Shown: positions 9,398 through 19,711 of the stretch, piece after piece | Position numbering within the stretch: the first letter of the stretch is position 1 | Layout of the letters: each line of letters opens with the position of its first letter | NCBI GenBank assembly: GCA_014379625.1 | Contig: JACMLJ010000033.1 | Location: 62,001-126,000, forward strand | DNA: 64,000 bases | Source: Ferruginibacter sp. | GTDB taxonomy: Bacteria > Bacteroidota > Bacteroidia > Chitinophagales > Chitinophagaceae | Direction of reading: 5' to 3' | Notes under the pieces: model-generated | What the model was told of the DNA's origin: nothing | Databases searched by the model: none | What the model saw: the letters and a program-made list of their open reading frames with translations, nothing else | Translations under genes and position numbers: made by a program

Positions 9398-9982
9398 ATG
9401 AAATTTCTAATTACCGGTGCATTGTTCTTTGCACTCCTTACCGCATCATTGATATCGGATGCACAAAAGCTTAAACTTACGGATGGCGACCTTTCGGCTT
9501 TAAAAACTGAAACATCCATCAATTTTGAATTTACTTACGACCATATGTCTGTTGGCAAATTTGATACAGAGCAGGAATACCTTGAAAAGAAAACAGCCGA
9601 ATACAATAAAAAAGAAGCAGGCCGGGGCGATAACTGGGCAAAGAGCTGGGTAAGCGACAGGCAATCACGTTTTGAACCAAAATTCATAGAATTATTTACC
9701 AAAGCGAGTGAAATGTCGGAGAGCAAGACCGCTAAATATACTATTATATTTAAAACCAAATCTACGGAGCCGGGCTATAACATCGTTATTTCACGTAAAA
9801 ATGCAAAGATAGATGCGGAAGCAGTAATTGTAGAGACTGCCAATAAAAAGAAAGTGATTGCCACCATTTCTGTAGATAATGCACTGGGAAGAACTTTTGG
9901 TGGGTATGATTATGATACAGGACAAAGAATTTCTGAAGCTTATGCCGATGCGGGAAAGGCGTTGGGCAAGTTTATCAAATAA
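9398..9982 (+). CDS. hypothetical secreted protein
   Basis: Signal peptide-like N-terminus MKFLITGALFFALLTASLISDAQ; complete ORF with 3' terminator hairpin. Confidence 0.65.
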   Translation: MKFLITGALFFALLTASLISDAQKLKLTDGDLSALKTETSINFEFTYDHMSVGKFDTEQEYLEKKTAEYNKKEAGRGDNWAKSWVSDRQSRFEPKFIELFTKASEMSESKTAKYTIIFKTKSTEPGYNIVISRKNAKIDAEAVIVETANKKKVIATISVDNALGRTFGGYDYDTGQRISEAYADAGKALGKFIK

Positions 9983-10009
9983 AGATCATACTGTTATTAA
10001 CATATTTTT

Positions 10010-10037
10010 AAAAAGCTATCCAATGGGTAGCTTTTTT
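10010..10037 (+). terminator. Rho-independent-type terminator
   Basis: AAAAGCTATCC-aat-GGGTAGCTTTTTTATTTT, 28 nt after the stop of 9398..9982. Confidence 0.7.
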
Positions 10038-10088
10038 ATTTTGACGCCCGGGTGTACTTGCACAGCACACCCTATGTACCGGTGCGGG

Positions 10089-10132
10089 CAATGTCATTTA
10101 AGGGTTTTAATTGCAGGAGTCAAACGACATTG
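10089..10132. repeat. Short relative of the 1-211 element (inverted CAATGTCATTT / AAACGACATTG, 22-bp interior)
   Basis: 10/11 IR match; same terminal sequence as the element at 1-211, without the hairpin cargo. Confidence 0.45.
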
Positions 10133-10216
10133 ATTCACTATTCACCACTGACCATTCACCATCGACTGCCCTATCGCCATCGGGTCACCAATTAAACCGT
10201 CACCGCCTGCATAACA

Positions 10217-10555
10217 CTATATGTATTTTTCAATATCCTTAAGAGAGATGGGTTTTTCTAAAAAACGGATAGAAGGGTCAAGTTTGTACCTGAAATCTTT
10301 TGCAAACTGGTAAGCGCTGATCAGGGTGATGTTCATGGCCGGATATTTTTTGTTAATCTCATCTGCCCGCTCCCAGCCCATACCATCAGGTAAATTATTA
10401 TCCATCATCAAAGCATCCGGCTTTATACTATTGATCTTATCCAAACCATCAGAAAGCGTATGTGCAATATGTACCTCGTAATTCCTCTTGGTAAGAAATT
10501 GCTTGATCAATAAACATAAATCAACTTCGTCATCTACGATCAGTACTCTTTTCAT
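10217..10555 (-). CDS. single-domain response regulator (CheY-like receiver)
   Basis: MKRVLIVDDEVDLC, MMDNNLPDG and EKPIS motifs; start taken as the internal Met at 10555 rather than the longer ORF at 10708. Confidence 0.85.
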   Translation of the reverse strand: MKRVLIVDDEVDLCLLIKQFLTKRNYEVHIAHTLSDGLDKINSIKPDALMMDNNLPDGMGWERADEINKKYPAMNITLISAYQFAKDFRYKLDPSIRFLEKPISLKDIEKYI

Positions 10556-10953
10556 TGTATAAAATAAATGGACAGCAGCCCGCAGGGTGTTAATTGTTTT
10601 AATAAAAAATGAAGATTTTTTCCGGTAAATTTGATAGGATCTAATTTTGTTACCTGGCGATTTCGAAGAATATCGTTGATTTTCGTTTTCAAAAATAAGG
10701 TTATTCATGCGTATGGGAACAAGTTTCCAACCAAAATCTTAATAAAATCCGGAAGGAGCAGGAAAGATATATTTACCGCCCGGGTATTCCCATTTATAAG
10801 CCGGAAGAATTTCGATAAAAATGTTGTGCTGCAATTGGAAGATGCCAGGGGTAAACTGTAACCGGGTAATTTTAAAATAGTTGATGTAATAAAATAAATG
10901 GTAGCAGATAATTCTTTGTTACCTTCAACCGAATGTAAAATTAATTTCATCAT

Positions 10954-11367
10954 ATGGCATTACTGGAAGCTCAACTGATAGTAAAGAAATCAACCCTACC
11001 CGGTTCGGGGAAAGGATTATTTACCAGGGTCTTTATTCCCAGGGGAACACGTATCATCGAATACAAAGGAAAGATCACCACCTGGAAAGACGTTGATCAC
11101 CAGGATGGCACCAACGGTTATATCTATTTTGTAACGAAAGATCATGTAATTGACGGACTACCTTTTAAAAAAGAGCTGGCACGCTATGTAAATGACGCCC
11201 GGGGTATAACCAGGGTAAAGGGGATCACCAATAATTGTTATTACATAGAAGAAGGGCTGAAAATTTTCATCGAATCTAAAAAAGACATCGCTGCGGGAGG
11301 TGAAATACTGGTAGACTATGGTAAAGAATACTGGGATGTTATGAAGCGGAATGCTAAGGAGTTTTAG
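10954..11367 (+). CDS. SET domain-containing protein-lysine methyltransferase-like protein
   Basis: GSGKGLFTRVFIPRGTRIIEYKG, YVNDARG and GGEILVDYGKEYW SET motifs. Confidence 0.8.
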   Translation: MALLEAQLIVKKSTLPGSGKGLFTRVFIPRGTRIIEYKGKITTWKDVDHQDGTNGYIYFVTKDHVIDGLPFKKELARYVNDARGITRVKGITNNCYYIEEGLKIFIESKKDIAAGGEILVDYGKEYWDVMKRNAKEF

Positions 11368-11396
11368 CAAATCCTTGCTATTGTACACTAATCATA

Positions 11397-13748
11397 TCAA
11401 TCAAGTTGTACACCAACCCTTAAAGCCCTCAGCCCGTATAAACCCTGCACTTCTTCCAGTTCCAGGTACTCAATATCATCTTTCAATGTTTGCTGATCCT
11501 GCAAATATTCTATGAATTTAATGTACTCCTCCACCTCTTTTTGATTGCTGTATACCAGCGCTATTTTACCGGGTTGGGTAAGCCTTTCACCGGTGGGTTG
11601 AATATGCACTTTATCAATCCGTTTTTTCATTATTTCGTACCGGATATTGTAAGAACCTTCCACATCAAACCTGCGCTCATCCCTGCGGAAACTAATATCT
11701 ATCGGGTTGCTGTGGATAAGAATAAGCTGTGTAGTCTGCAACTTTATCTTCATCTGGGGCAGCAGTTCATGCGTCATCCTGGTAATGGCTGCCATAGATG
11801 ATAACTGCCATAACCGGAGATTTTTTAAATAAAGCAGGTCAAATGGGTTATCCGGCGCAATGGACTGGCCTATATAAATATTATATTCAATGCCATCGGT
11901 CTTATATTTTTCAAAATAATTGGGATAAGATTTTTGTAAGCTGCGCCTTTCTTTCTCCATGTATTTGATCAGGCGGTTGTTAACCAGGTCCACTGATTCC
12001 TGGTATTCGTCCCTGTTATGATGAATAACGCCTTTAAATATCTCACTCTGTTCAAAATAAGTAAGTAAGATATTGCCCACCGAACTGTGATTTGTTTTAA
12101 AATGTTTAAGGAGGGGATTAACATCTTTTTCAAAAAAGTCATTGATCTTTAATTCATCTTCAGCCGTTAACACTTCGGTGATTGCAGCATGCCATTTGAT
12201 GCTCTTAAAGATCATTTCATCCAAAAGGGATATTTCTATATGCTGCCTGAGTTCCTTTAAAGTAAGCTGCAAAATTTCGAGCTGACGAAGATGATCTTTT
12301 TGTATGGCGGCATTGCGTTCTATGGATGAATTGCGAATATCAATAGCACCGTAGATGGGAAATACTTCCCGAAATACAACATTGTCCACATCCGCCTTTG
12401 CATCACCGGCTGATTTTTGAATATAGGCCCAGGCAACTTCATTAAATTTCCATTCCACCGATGGCTGTAAGGAGGTGAACTTTTCTTTAATGGTCCGCTC
12501 TATTTTATTTTCAAATACATCCATTGTATGCTGCAATACCTGGCTCAGCAGGTGTTTCGCGGGTTCCAGCCTCGAAATAAACGGCGTATTGATTACCCCT
12601 CCCCTTCTCGACCCAAGTTCTACAACCCCCAATAGTTTTCCATTATTATACAATGGCAGCACGAGGTAGCTTTTTATCCCTGATTGGTACAGCATTTTCA
12701 TTTCGGGCTTTTGACGAACCACTTCTTCGGTAATGGTGGTTAAAAGAACCGGTACGGGATCTTTTTCATATTCTTCAGCAATTTGGGTATATGCATTATT
12801 ATCCGAACCACAATCGCAGCCCAACTTCAGCAGGATGCTCCTGTCACTGATTTCATCATCAATAATAAAACGGTTATTTATTTTCAGGAAGGGTAATAAG
12901 CCAACTTCCAGGTCATTTTCCTGTAGCAGCGTTTTTAACGACCCTTTGATATAATCGAATACTTCATTTTCGTTCAGTTCATTAATTCCCAATACCGTAT
13001 TCTTTATTTGTTCGATGGATTGCTGCGCGGTTATATCAACAACATTAAGAATGGCGAAGCCTTCCAAGGAGAATAAATCGAGGGGAATTTGCTTATGTAA
13101 CTGGTTGACATCAACCACACCTCCCTGCAACTCGATTAAAGTCTGGTGATCGATGACCGGCAGGCTACCATTCAAATGTAACTTTATGAAGCGCCGGTCT
13201 ATTTTAACATTATAGTATTTCATCAGCCGGGTTTGTTCATCCCATAAAGGGTATATCATGGTGTGTTCAAATTCGTAGTGTATATCATAATAATATTCGA
13301 GAATAAAATTATAAAGAAAGTTTTCCTTCCGGTTTTTAAAATTCTCTTTTGAAAAACTTTTATGCAGTTCCTTTATAAATCCGGTTTTTTTGTCAACGAT
13401 CGTGTGGTACATTCCTTTTGAAAAATAGAACATCTCGAAAGTCATGGGAGGGGTGAGGGCGAATAAATTATTTTCTTCCTCATACACCAGGGGAAAAATC
13501 GTAGCGTCCACCAGGTGAAGCAGGTCATTGTATTCTCCCAGCATCACCAGGTCATCAATAGGCTGAAGCAGGATTGGGTGCTGTTCAAATTTCCGGATAA
13601 TGAACCGGTAAAATTTTGCCTTCATCCCATTGGATACAGACAGTTGCTTTTTCAAAAAATTTATGTAGGGAACAAAAGAAACAACACTTTTAACAGGGCT
13701 CATTAATTCCCGTGAAGGTTCGGCAGTTTTAAGTAAAGTTGATTGCAT
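11397..13748 (-). CDS. GAF domain-containing protein
   Basis: Central region with GIKSYLVLPLYNNGKLLGVVELGSR GAF-type motif; large conserved ORF. Confidence 0.7.
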   Translation of the reverse strand: MQSTLLKTAEPSRELMSPVKSVVSFVPYINFLKKQLSVSNGMKAKFYRFIIRKFEQHPILLQPIDDLVMLGEYNDLLHLVDATIFPLVYEEENNLFALTPPMTFEMFYFSKGMYHTIVDKKTGFIKELHKSFSKENFKNRKENFLYNFILEYYYDIHYEFEHTMIYPLWDEQTRLMKYYNVKIDRRFIKLHLNGSLPVIDHQTLIELQGGVVDVNQLHKQIPLDLFSLEGFAILNVVDITAQQSIEQIKNTVLGINELNENEVFDYIKGSLKTLLQENDLEVGLLPFLKINNRFIIDDEISDRSILLKLGCDCGSDNNAYTQIAEEYEKDPVPVLLTTITEEVVRQKPEMKMLYQSGIKSYLVLPLYNNGKLLGVVELGSRRGGVINTPFISRLEPAKHLLSQVLQHTMDVFENKIERTIKEKFTSLQPSVEWKFNEVAWAYIQKSAGDAKADVDNVVFREVFPIYGAIDIRNSSIERNAAIQKDHLRQLEILQLTLKELRQHIEISLLDEMIFKSIKWHAAITEVLTAEDELKINDFFEKDVNPLLKHFKTNHSSVGNILLTYFEQSEIFKGVIHHNRDEYQESVDLVNNRLIKYMEKERRSLQKSYPNYFEKYKTDGIEYNIYIGQSIAPDNPFDLLYLKNLRLWQLSSMAAITRMTHELLPQMKIKLQTTQLILIHSNPIDISFRRDERRFDVEGSYNIRYEIMKKRIDKVHIQPTGERLTQPGKIALVYSNQKEVEEYIKFIEYLQDQQTLKDDIEYLELEEVQGLYGLRALRVGVQLD

Positions 13749-14148
13749 AAGTCAAATTATTCGTTTACAAATAATACGTTCATTGCTAACCGTCTCATGA
13801 TGCTAAACCGGTATTGCAATACCCCGCTTAAAGGTTCATCAAATTTATCCGATGGTAACCCGGCTGTAAATTACTGTTTAAAATTACTTAATTTCGTTAT
13901 ATCCTCCCCTGGTATGAGACGATTAATATTTGGAGAGGGAGAAAAGGTTCATTAACAGGCTGGAAGGCAAATCTTAACACGCAAACCTTTTTATACTATC
14001 CATATTTGGTTAGCAAAAATGCCGGTGCCCATTAAGCTTTTAAAACAGGCAGACCGGACCGGGGGTTAAACAGCTTACTGACACTAAGATTTGACCTAAA
14101 AGGTTAGTTTGAGGTATCATCTAAAAAAATTGTTGCGAGGGTTGCTGG

Positions 14149-15306
14149 TCAACGGCCTGAAATATATTTATAAACACCTGCGTACTGACTACCTATGGCA
14201 TCATAATTATACAATGCTGTAGCTTTCGCTGAAATCGCGGAACGGTTATATACCCGATAAGTATCGATCATTTGCATCATCGCGCCGGCCAAAGCCGGTA
14301 TATCTTCGCTTTCCACCAAAATACCGTTTTCAGAACTGATCACTTCGGCAATCCCTCCTACACGACTGCTGATAACAGGCAGTCCGCAGCAAAGCGCCTC
14401 CAATACAACGCAGGGCAAATTCTCAAATCGACTGAACAATAACAGCGCCGACGATTGCTGCATACGCTTCGCCACTTCCGGATAAGAAACAGCAGCTTCC
14501 AATACAACTGTTTCGTGTATCTCATGCTGGTGTGTAACTGCAACTAGTGCTTCGTTCCTGTTCCCGATCATCTGTAATTCAAAATCATAACCCTTCTCTT
14601 TTACCATTTTACAGGCGGCTAAAATTCCCTCCGGGTTCTTTTGATAACCCAGGTATGAAGGATGAATAAACCGAAACTTTTCGGTGACAGCAGGCTGGTA
14701 AAAAAAGAAACCGGTGTTCACGGTATTGGGAATTACTTTATACGGAACAGCCACAAAATGCTGATTGACTGTTTTACCAAGAGCATCCGCAACTGGTAAA
14801 AACAGCGCTGCATTCTTCAGTATTTTTTTATTCAGTATTTTAAATAAAGGATTGGCATTGTAAATATTAGGGTGGCTTTGCGGGTAATAGCCGGTCCAGT
14901 GTTCCGTTACTATAAAAGGAATTTGGTATTTTTTTAGCAGCCAGCAGCCAAGCATACCCGCTTTCATAGCTACCTGTATATGCACTATGGCCGGAGGCCC
15001 GGTATCGGCCACGATCCGTTGATACATTTGCTTTTGAAGCGCAATATATTTTCTAAAAGAAAACAATTGTTCAAGAGGTCCACCCCATCCGGATCTTCCA
15101 TAATACACTTTATAAACGGTCAGGTTTTGTTCAACCGTTTTTTCAATTTGCACCGCATTGTTTTTTAATGCGCCATCTTTTATTACCAGCAGCAGCGTTA
15201 TGGCTGCAAATTTACTCACCGCTAAAGCATGTCGTTCAATAAAATCACCGTCCGATGCATCCATCCTGTTGGGGTACCAGCTTGCCAGCCATAAAACATT
15301 AACCAT
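14149..15306 (-). CDS. glycosyltransferase family 4-like protein
   Basis: LWLASWYPNRMDASDGDFIERHA, LLLFSRFENLPCVVLEALCCGLPVISSRVGGIAEVI; internal Met at 15306 preferred as start. Confidence 0.88.
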   Translation of the reverse strand: MVNVLWLASWYPNRMDASDGDFIERHALAVSKFAAITLLLVIKDGALKNNAVQIEKTVEQNLTVYKVYYGRSGWGGPLEQLFSFRKYIALQKQMYQRIVADTGPPAIVHIQVAMKAGMLGCWLLKKYQIPFIVTEHWTGYYPQSHPNIYNANPLFKILNKKILKNAALFLPVADALGKTVNQHFVAVPYKVIPNTVNTGFFFYQPAVTEKFRFIHPSYLGYQKNPEGILAACKMVKEKGYDFELQMIGNRNEALVAVTHQHEIHETVVLEAAVSYPEVAKRMQQSSALLLFSRFENLPCVVLEALCCGLPVISSRVGGIAEVISSENGILVESEDIPALAGAMMQMIDTYRVYNRSAISAKATALYNYDAIGSQYAGVYKYISGR

Positions 15307-16063
15307 GTTCGCCGCTTTTGATAATGGTAAACAATGCAATGATGCAATCCCCGTTAAAGGGATAGTGCTTGAGTACAAGGTTAATACGCTTTTTAGGATG
15401 GTAATACATACCAAAATGCAATTGATTTAATTCAAATCTTTTATCATCCATCAGGCGCCGCAGGGTATATGGAGAAAAATACCAATGGTGATGCGGATGA
15501 ATGGATTCGGTATTATTAAAACTGGCAGCCAAACTGTCCAATGCGGTATAATTGGGTACAGTAACCAATACGGTAGTGCCCGCGGGAAAACTTTTGTACA
15601 ATACCTCAATAGCGTTAGACGGTTCGGCCAGGTGTTCCAGTACTTCTGTGAGCAGGATCATATCGGGGTTAAACGCAATCACCTCGGCGGGATATTCAAT
15701 AGTGATATCACCATGAAACACCAATGGGTCATTTGTTATTGAGATATATTGCTGTACAGCTGTAGCTTCCAGGTCCATACCTGCCAGGTTTGGTGTTACC
15801 TGTTGCAACTGCAGGTGCAGTAAGGAGCCATCCGTTATCCTGGGCTCCGTAAAAGGATGATCCGTAAAGCCGATATGCAATACGCGCTTATCGCGGCAAT
15901 GATCCAGGATGAAATCTACCCGGTTAAACATTTTTGGCTCATTGGATGCAACGGGCTCCAGCCAAAAGGCCCCATCTCCTTTTAACCTGTATCGCAGGCT
16001 TCGTTTCAGAATCGACATGGAAAGCCATGTAGCCAGCCAGTTTATTGAGTTGATAATTTTCAA
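15299..16063 (-). CDS. class I SAM-dependent methyltransferase
   Basis: RVLHIGFTDHPF, DMILLTEVLEHLAEP motif. Confidence 0.75.
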   Translation of the reverse strand: MKIINSINWLATWLSMSILKRSLRYRLKGDGAFWLEPVASNEPKMFNRVDFILDHCRDKRVLHIGFTDHPFTEPRITDGSLLHLQLQQVTPNLAGMDLEATAVQQYISITNDPLVFHGDITIEYPAEVIAFNPDMILLTEVLEHLAEPSNAIEVLYKSFPAGTTVLVTVPNYTALDSLAASFNNTESIHPHHHWYFSPYTLRRLMDDKRFELNQLHFGMYYHPKKRINLVLKHYPFNGDCIIALFTIIKSGEHG

Positions 16064-16114
16064 ATCAGCTTTCCCCCCTTGGTTAATAAATTTTTATTCT
16101 TTATTTCCATAAAA

Positions 16115-17470
16115 TTACTTTCTTAACCTGCTTAATAACAATTTTATATCGGTTTTACCAGCGGCAAAAAAAACGTACGGGTTACAACCCATATGGTTTC
16201 TAAAAACACCTAACAAATATACCAAACATAAAAAATAAGCAATGCTGCTTACTGCGGCCGCTGCAAATATTCCACCCAACGGTACTAACAAAATATCCCC
16301 GCTTATTACTATCACCAATGCTATTGCCGATGCTATCATATTTTTGGTAAGCATTGCCCTGCCCGCCAGGTGAGCGGCAAGCACTGTTACCAGGCTTAAG
16401 CAATAGAATCCCGGCAGGTACAACAACATTGAAGGATACATACCGGTAAAGCCGCTACCAAACAGCCAGGGAAACAGCCAGTAACCGGTAATGATAACAG
16501 TGGAAGCAACAGGAATAAATACCAGGCCAATCAACCTGCACAGGAACTGCACTTTAAACAGGTAATCCCGGTCATCGGCACCTGAACTGAAAGGAAATAT
16601 CACCCCGGCCATCATGGAGGGCAGCAATACTAATAACTGTCCCATTTTTGAAACCTGCACATAATTACTCAGATCAATTTCACTGCAATACTTTTGAACA
16701 AAATAATAATCGATTCGAGTTACCAGGAAAAATAAGATATTGCTGATAAAAGCAATGGAAGAATACCGGAAAATATTCCTCGCCATTTGGGTATTAAAGG
16801 AAATCGTATTGATTGTAAACCCTGATTTAAAAAAGAAAAAAATCGACAACGCCAATGCCTGCAATAAAAATCCGGCAAAATATGCGATCCCGGCAAAATT
16901 AAAGTCCTGCAAAACGCCGCTTTGGCGGTTGTTGTTAATAAGGACTGGTAACCGCCAGGAAATTTTTTCCTGCAACAGGTTTGCCAATTTTTCCTGATCA
17001 CTACCATAATTACTAAATATCCATAATAAACTAACCAGTACTATTGAGTTAACCACACATACAATTACATTGATGGATATAAACCATTTTTTTGCATAAT
17101 ACAGCGCTGAAAAATAAATGATCACTAGGTTTGAAAGTACATACAACCACGAAATTTGCCGGTTCACACTAAAAATCATGAAATGCAGTAATACCCAGAC
17201 CACCACCGCCTGCATTACCAGCCAGGGTAATATTAGCAGGCTAATAGCCGGCACGCTATCTCTATGTTTGCTTCCATAAAAAGTAATACCAGCCTCCATA
17301 CTCCAACTGGTAACCAATGTAAAAAAAGACAATAAAGCAATGGTATAAAAAAAATCACCGCTTTCAGCAGCGCCAAGAATCCTTACCAGCAATAAATTGA
17401 TAAAAAACGCCAAAACCGTGTTCAGCGCTTTCCAGCCGATATTATGTTGCAGTGCTTTTGTAAATTGCAT
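16115..17470 (-). CDS. polysaccharide biosynthesis/flippase-like membrane protein (MOP superfamily)
   Basis: Many TM segments; N-terminal LQHNIGWKALNTVLAFFINLLLVRILGAAESGDFFYTIALLSF. Confidence 0.75.
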   Translation of the reverse strand: MQFTKALQHNIGWKALNTVLAFFINLLLVRILGAAESGDFFYTIALLSFFTLVTSWSMEAGITFYGSKHRDSVPAISLLILPWLVMQAVVVWVLLHFMIFSVNRQISWLYVLSNLVIIYFSALYYAKKWFISINVIVCVVNSIVLVSLLWIFSNYGSDQEKLANLLQEKISWRLPVLINNNRQSGVLQDFNFAGIAYFAGFLLQALALSIFFFFKSGFTINTISFNTQMARNIFRYSSIAFISNILFFLVTRIDYYFVQKYCSEIDLSNYVQVSKMGQLLVLLPSMMAGVIFPFSSGADDRDYLFKVQFLCRLIGLVFIPVASTVIITGYWLFPWLFGSGFTGMYPSMLLYLPGFYCLSLVTVLAAHLAGRAMLTKNMIASAIALVIVISGDILLVPLGGIFAAAAVSSIAYFLCLVYLLGVFRNHMGCNPYVFFAAGKTDIKLLLSRLRK

Positions 17471-17611
17471 AAAAGACAGCCTGAATGGGAGTTGCCAACC
17501 TTCTATAGTTTGTCATTTCTTTATCGATGACTGCCCAGGTTGGCGTCCTTAGCAATAGCGTATAACAAATATTGCTTAATTTACGATACCAATCAAAGAT
17601 AAAACCCTGCA

Positions 17612-18622
17612 ATGGCATTACTGCGAAAAATTAATACAAAAGCAAAAGCTGAAATAAATACCGGCTTCGGTACCAATACTTCCGATTACGGCGGGCGTTT
17701 TGTGAATAAAGACGGCAGGCCAAATATTGAAAAAAGAGGGGTTAGTTTTTTTAACAGGCTAAGCTGGTATCATACTTTGCTGCAAATACCACGCTGGAAA
17801 TTCTTATTGTTGTTGCTGTGCTTTTACATGCTGCTGAATTTAATTTTCGCCGGGATATATTATGCGATTGGTATCGAAAACCTGGCAGGCATCAGGGCAG
17901 GTAGCCGCCTGGAAGAATTTGGTGAAGCGTATTTTTTTAGTTCGCAAACTTTTACCACCGTGGGTTATGGCCGCATTAGCCCGCATGGTTTTGCCGCAAG
18001 TTCGGTAGCTGCGCTTGAAGCATTGGTAGGGCTGTTGAGTTTCGCAATAGCCACGGGTTTATTCTATGGACGGTTCAGTAAACCAAAAGCGTTTCTGCGT
18101 TTCAGTGAGAATGCGGTGCTGGCGCCTTTTAAAGATGGCCTTGCGCTGATGATGAGGGTTGCACCCTATAAAAACAATAACCTTTCGGAAGCGGAAGCAA
18201 AGCTTTCGGCGGGTCTCATGATGGAAGAAAACGGTAAGCTCACCAATAAATTTTTTCAAATGGAGCTGGAGTACAGCCGGGTAAATTCGCTGTCATTAAG
18301 CTGGACGATTGTTCACCCCATTAATGAAGACAGTCCCTTTTATAGTTTTTCAATGGAGGATTTCTCCAATACAAAGGGCGAAATATTGGTATATGTAAAA
18401 GCATTTGATGATATGTTTAGTAATACAGTGGTAGCCCGTACTTCCTACACCCTAAAAGAAGTGGTGGTTGGCGCTAAATTTATACCCATGTACCATAGGG
18501 ATGAGGAACATAAGAGTACAATCCTGGATCTGGAAAAGATCAACAGTTTTAACCCTGCAGATATTAGTTTTGCCTTCAAAGGGGATAGTGTGGCTAGTGG
18601 TCATGTTGCCAGCACACAGTAA
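17612..18622 (+). CDS. inward-rectifier K+ channel (KirBac-like)
   Basis: Selectivity filter TFTTVGYGRISPHG between two TM segments; cytoplasmic Kir domain (SLSWTIVHPINEDSPFY). Confidence 0.9.
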   Translation: MALLRKINTKAKAEINTGFGTNTSDYGGRFVNKDGRPNIEKRGVSFFNRLSWYHTLLQIPRWKFLLLLLCFYMLLNLIFAGIYYAIGIENLAGIRAGSRLEEFGEAYFFSSQTFTTVGYGRISPHGFAASSVAALEALVGLLSFAIATGLFYGRFSKPKAFLRFSENAVLAPFKDGLALMMRVAPYKNNNLSEAEAKLSAGLMMEENGKLTNKFFQMELEYSRVNSLSLSWTIVHPINEDSPFYSFSMEDFSNTKGEILVYVKAFDDMFSNTVVARTSYTLKEVVVGAKFIPMYHRDEEHKSTILDLEKINSFNPADISFAFKGDSVASGHVASTQ

Positions 18623-18698
18623 TTTTCCGGATTTCTTTTTGGATATCCCTGTAAGGCTTACAACTTCTTATTATAAATTCAGTATTTTATTTTTATAA

Positions 18699-19448
18699 AT
18701 GGATAAAAGTTTAAATAAATACATCAGCGAAACGGGTTTTTGTTCCCGGAGGGAAGCTGATAAATATATTGAGCAGGGAAGGGTAACCATTAACGAAAAG
18801 CCGGCTGTTAAAGGTAACCGGGTAATGCCGGGGGATGTGGTGGAAATTGACGGGGAGCCTGTTAAAAATAAAGACAAAGCGGTTTACCTTGTTTTTAATA
18901 AGCCCGTTGGGATCACTTGTACCACCGACCTGAAAGATAAACACAATATTATTTCTTTTATCAACTACAAAAGCAGGATATTCCCGGTGGGCAGGCTAGA
19001 TAAGCCATCCGAAGGCCTGATATTTTTGACCAATGATGGCGATATCGTCAATAAAATTTTACGCGCCGGCAATATGCACGAAAAGGAATATATTGTTACA
19101 ACAGACAAACCTCTGAATGCGGCATTTATTGATAAAATGAGTAACGGGATCCGTATACTGGATCAAATCACTAAAAAATGCTTTGTAAAACAGGAAGGAA
19201 AAAACCGTTTCAGGATCATTCTTACCCAGGGTTTAAACAGGCAGATCAGGAGGATGTGCCTGGCATTGGGTTATGCTGTTATTACCCTTAAGCGGGTAAG
19301 GATCATGAATATTACGCTGGCTGATTTACCGGTTGGTAAATGGCGTTATTTTACTTCAGGTGAGATAAAAACGATTGAAGAACTGGTGGCAGGTTCAAGT
19401 AAAACGGCGGAAGGCGCAAGTATTATTGAAATTGATGTGCAGGAATAG
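18699..19448 (+). CDS. rluF: 23S rRNA pseudouridine synthase, RluF-like (RsuA/RluB family)
   Basis: S4 domain (FCSRREADKYIEQGRVTIN), PVGRLDKPSEGLIFLTNDGD, GLNRQIRRMCLALGY. Confidence 0.9.
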   Translation: MDKSLNKYISETGFCSRREADKYIEQGRVTINEKPAVKGNRVMPGDVVEIDGEPVKNKDKAVYLVFNKPVGITCTTDLKDKHNIISFINYKSRIFPVGRLDKPSEGLIFLTNDGDIVNKILRAGNMHEKEYIVTTDKPLNAAFIDKMSNGIRILDQITKKCFVKQEGKNRFRIILTQGLNRQIRRMCLALGYAVITLKRVRIMNITLADLPVGKWRYFTSGEIKTIEELVAGSSKTAEGASIIEIDVQE

Positions 19449-19711
19449 TACCTGTCTGGCACCAAACTCTCACCCGGTGCATGTTAGCCTCACGATAGTT
19501 CTTCGCCCGGGAGGTTTCAAACACTTATATGCTCTCTGTTATTACTGCCTTTAAAGACTCTAAATATTCCCCGGCAAGCTAATGCCAAATGACCGAGTAC
19601 GACTATGGGGTACTTCTCAGGTATTTCCGCAACAGTATGTAGAAATTGAGCAATGCCTAAATATGATGTTCAGCAATCTCCTTTAGTTTTATCCATCAAG
19701 CTTCATAATTT

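Noticed and set aside
13791-13921. Inverted repeat CGTCTCAT / ATGAGACG about 130 bp apart, possible MITE
   Set aside because: Only 8 bp with no extension, inside a region without other element features; plausible by chance.
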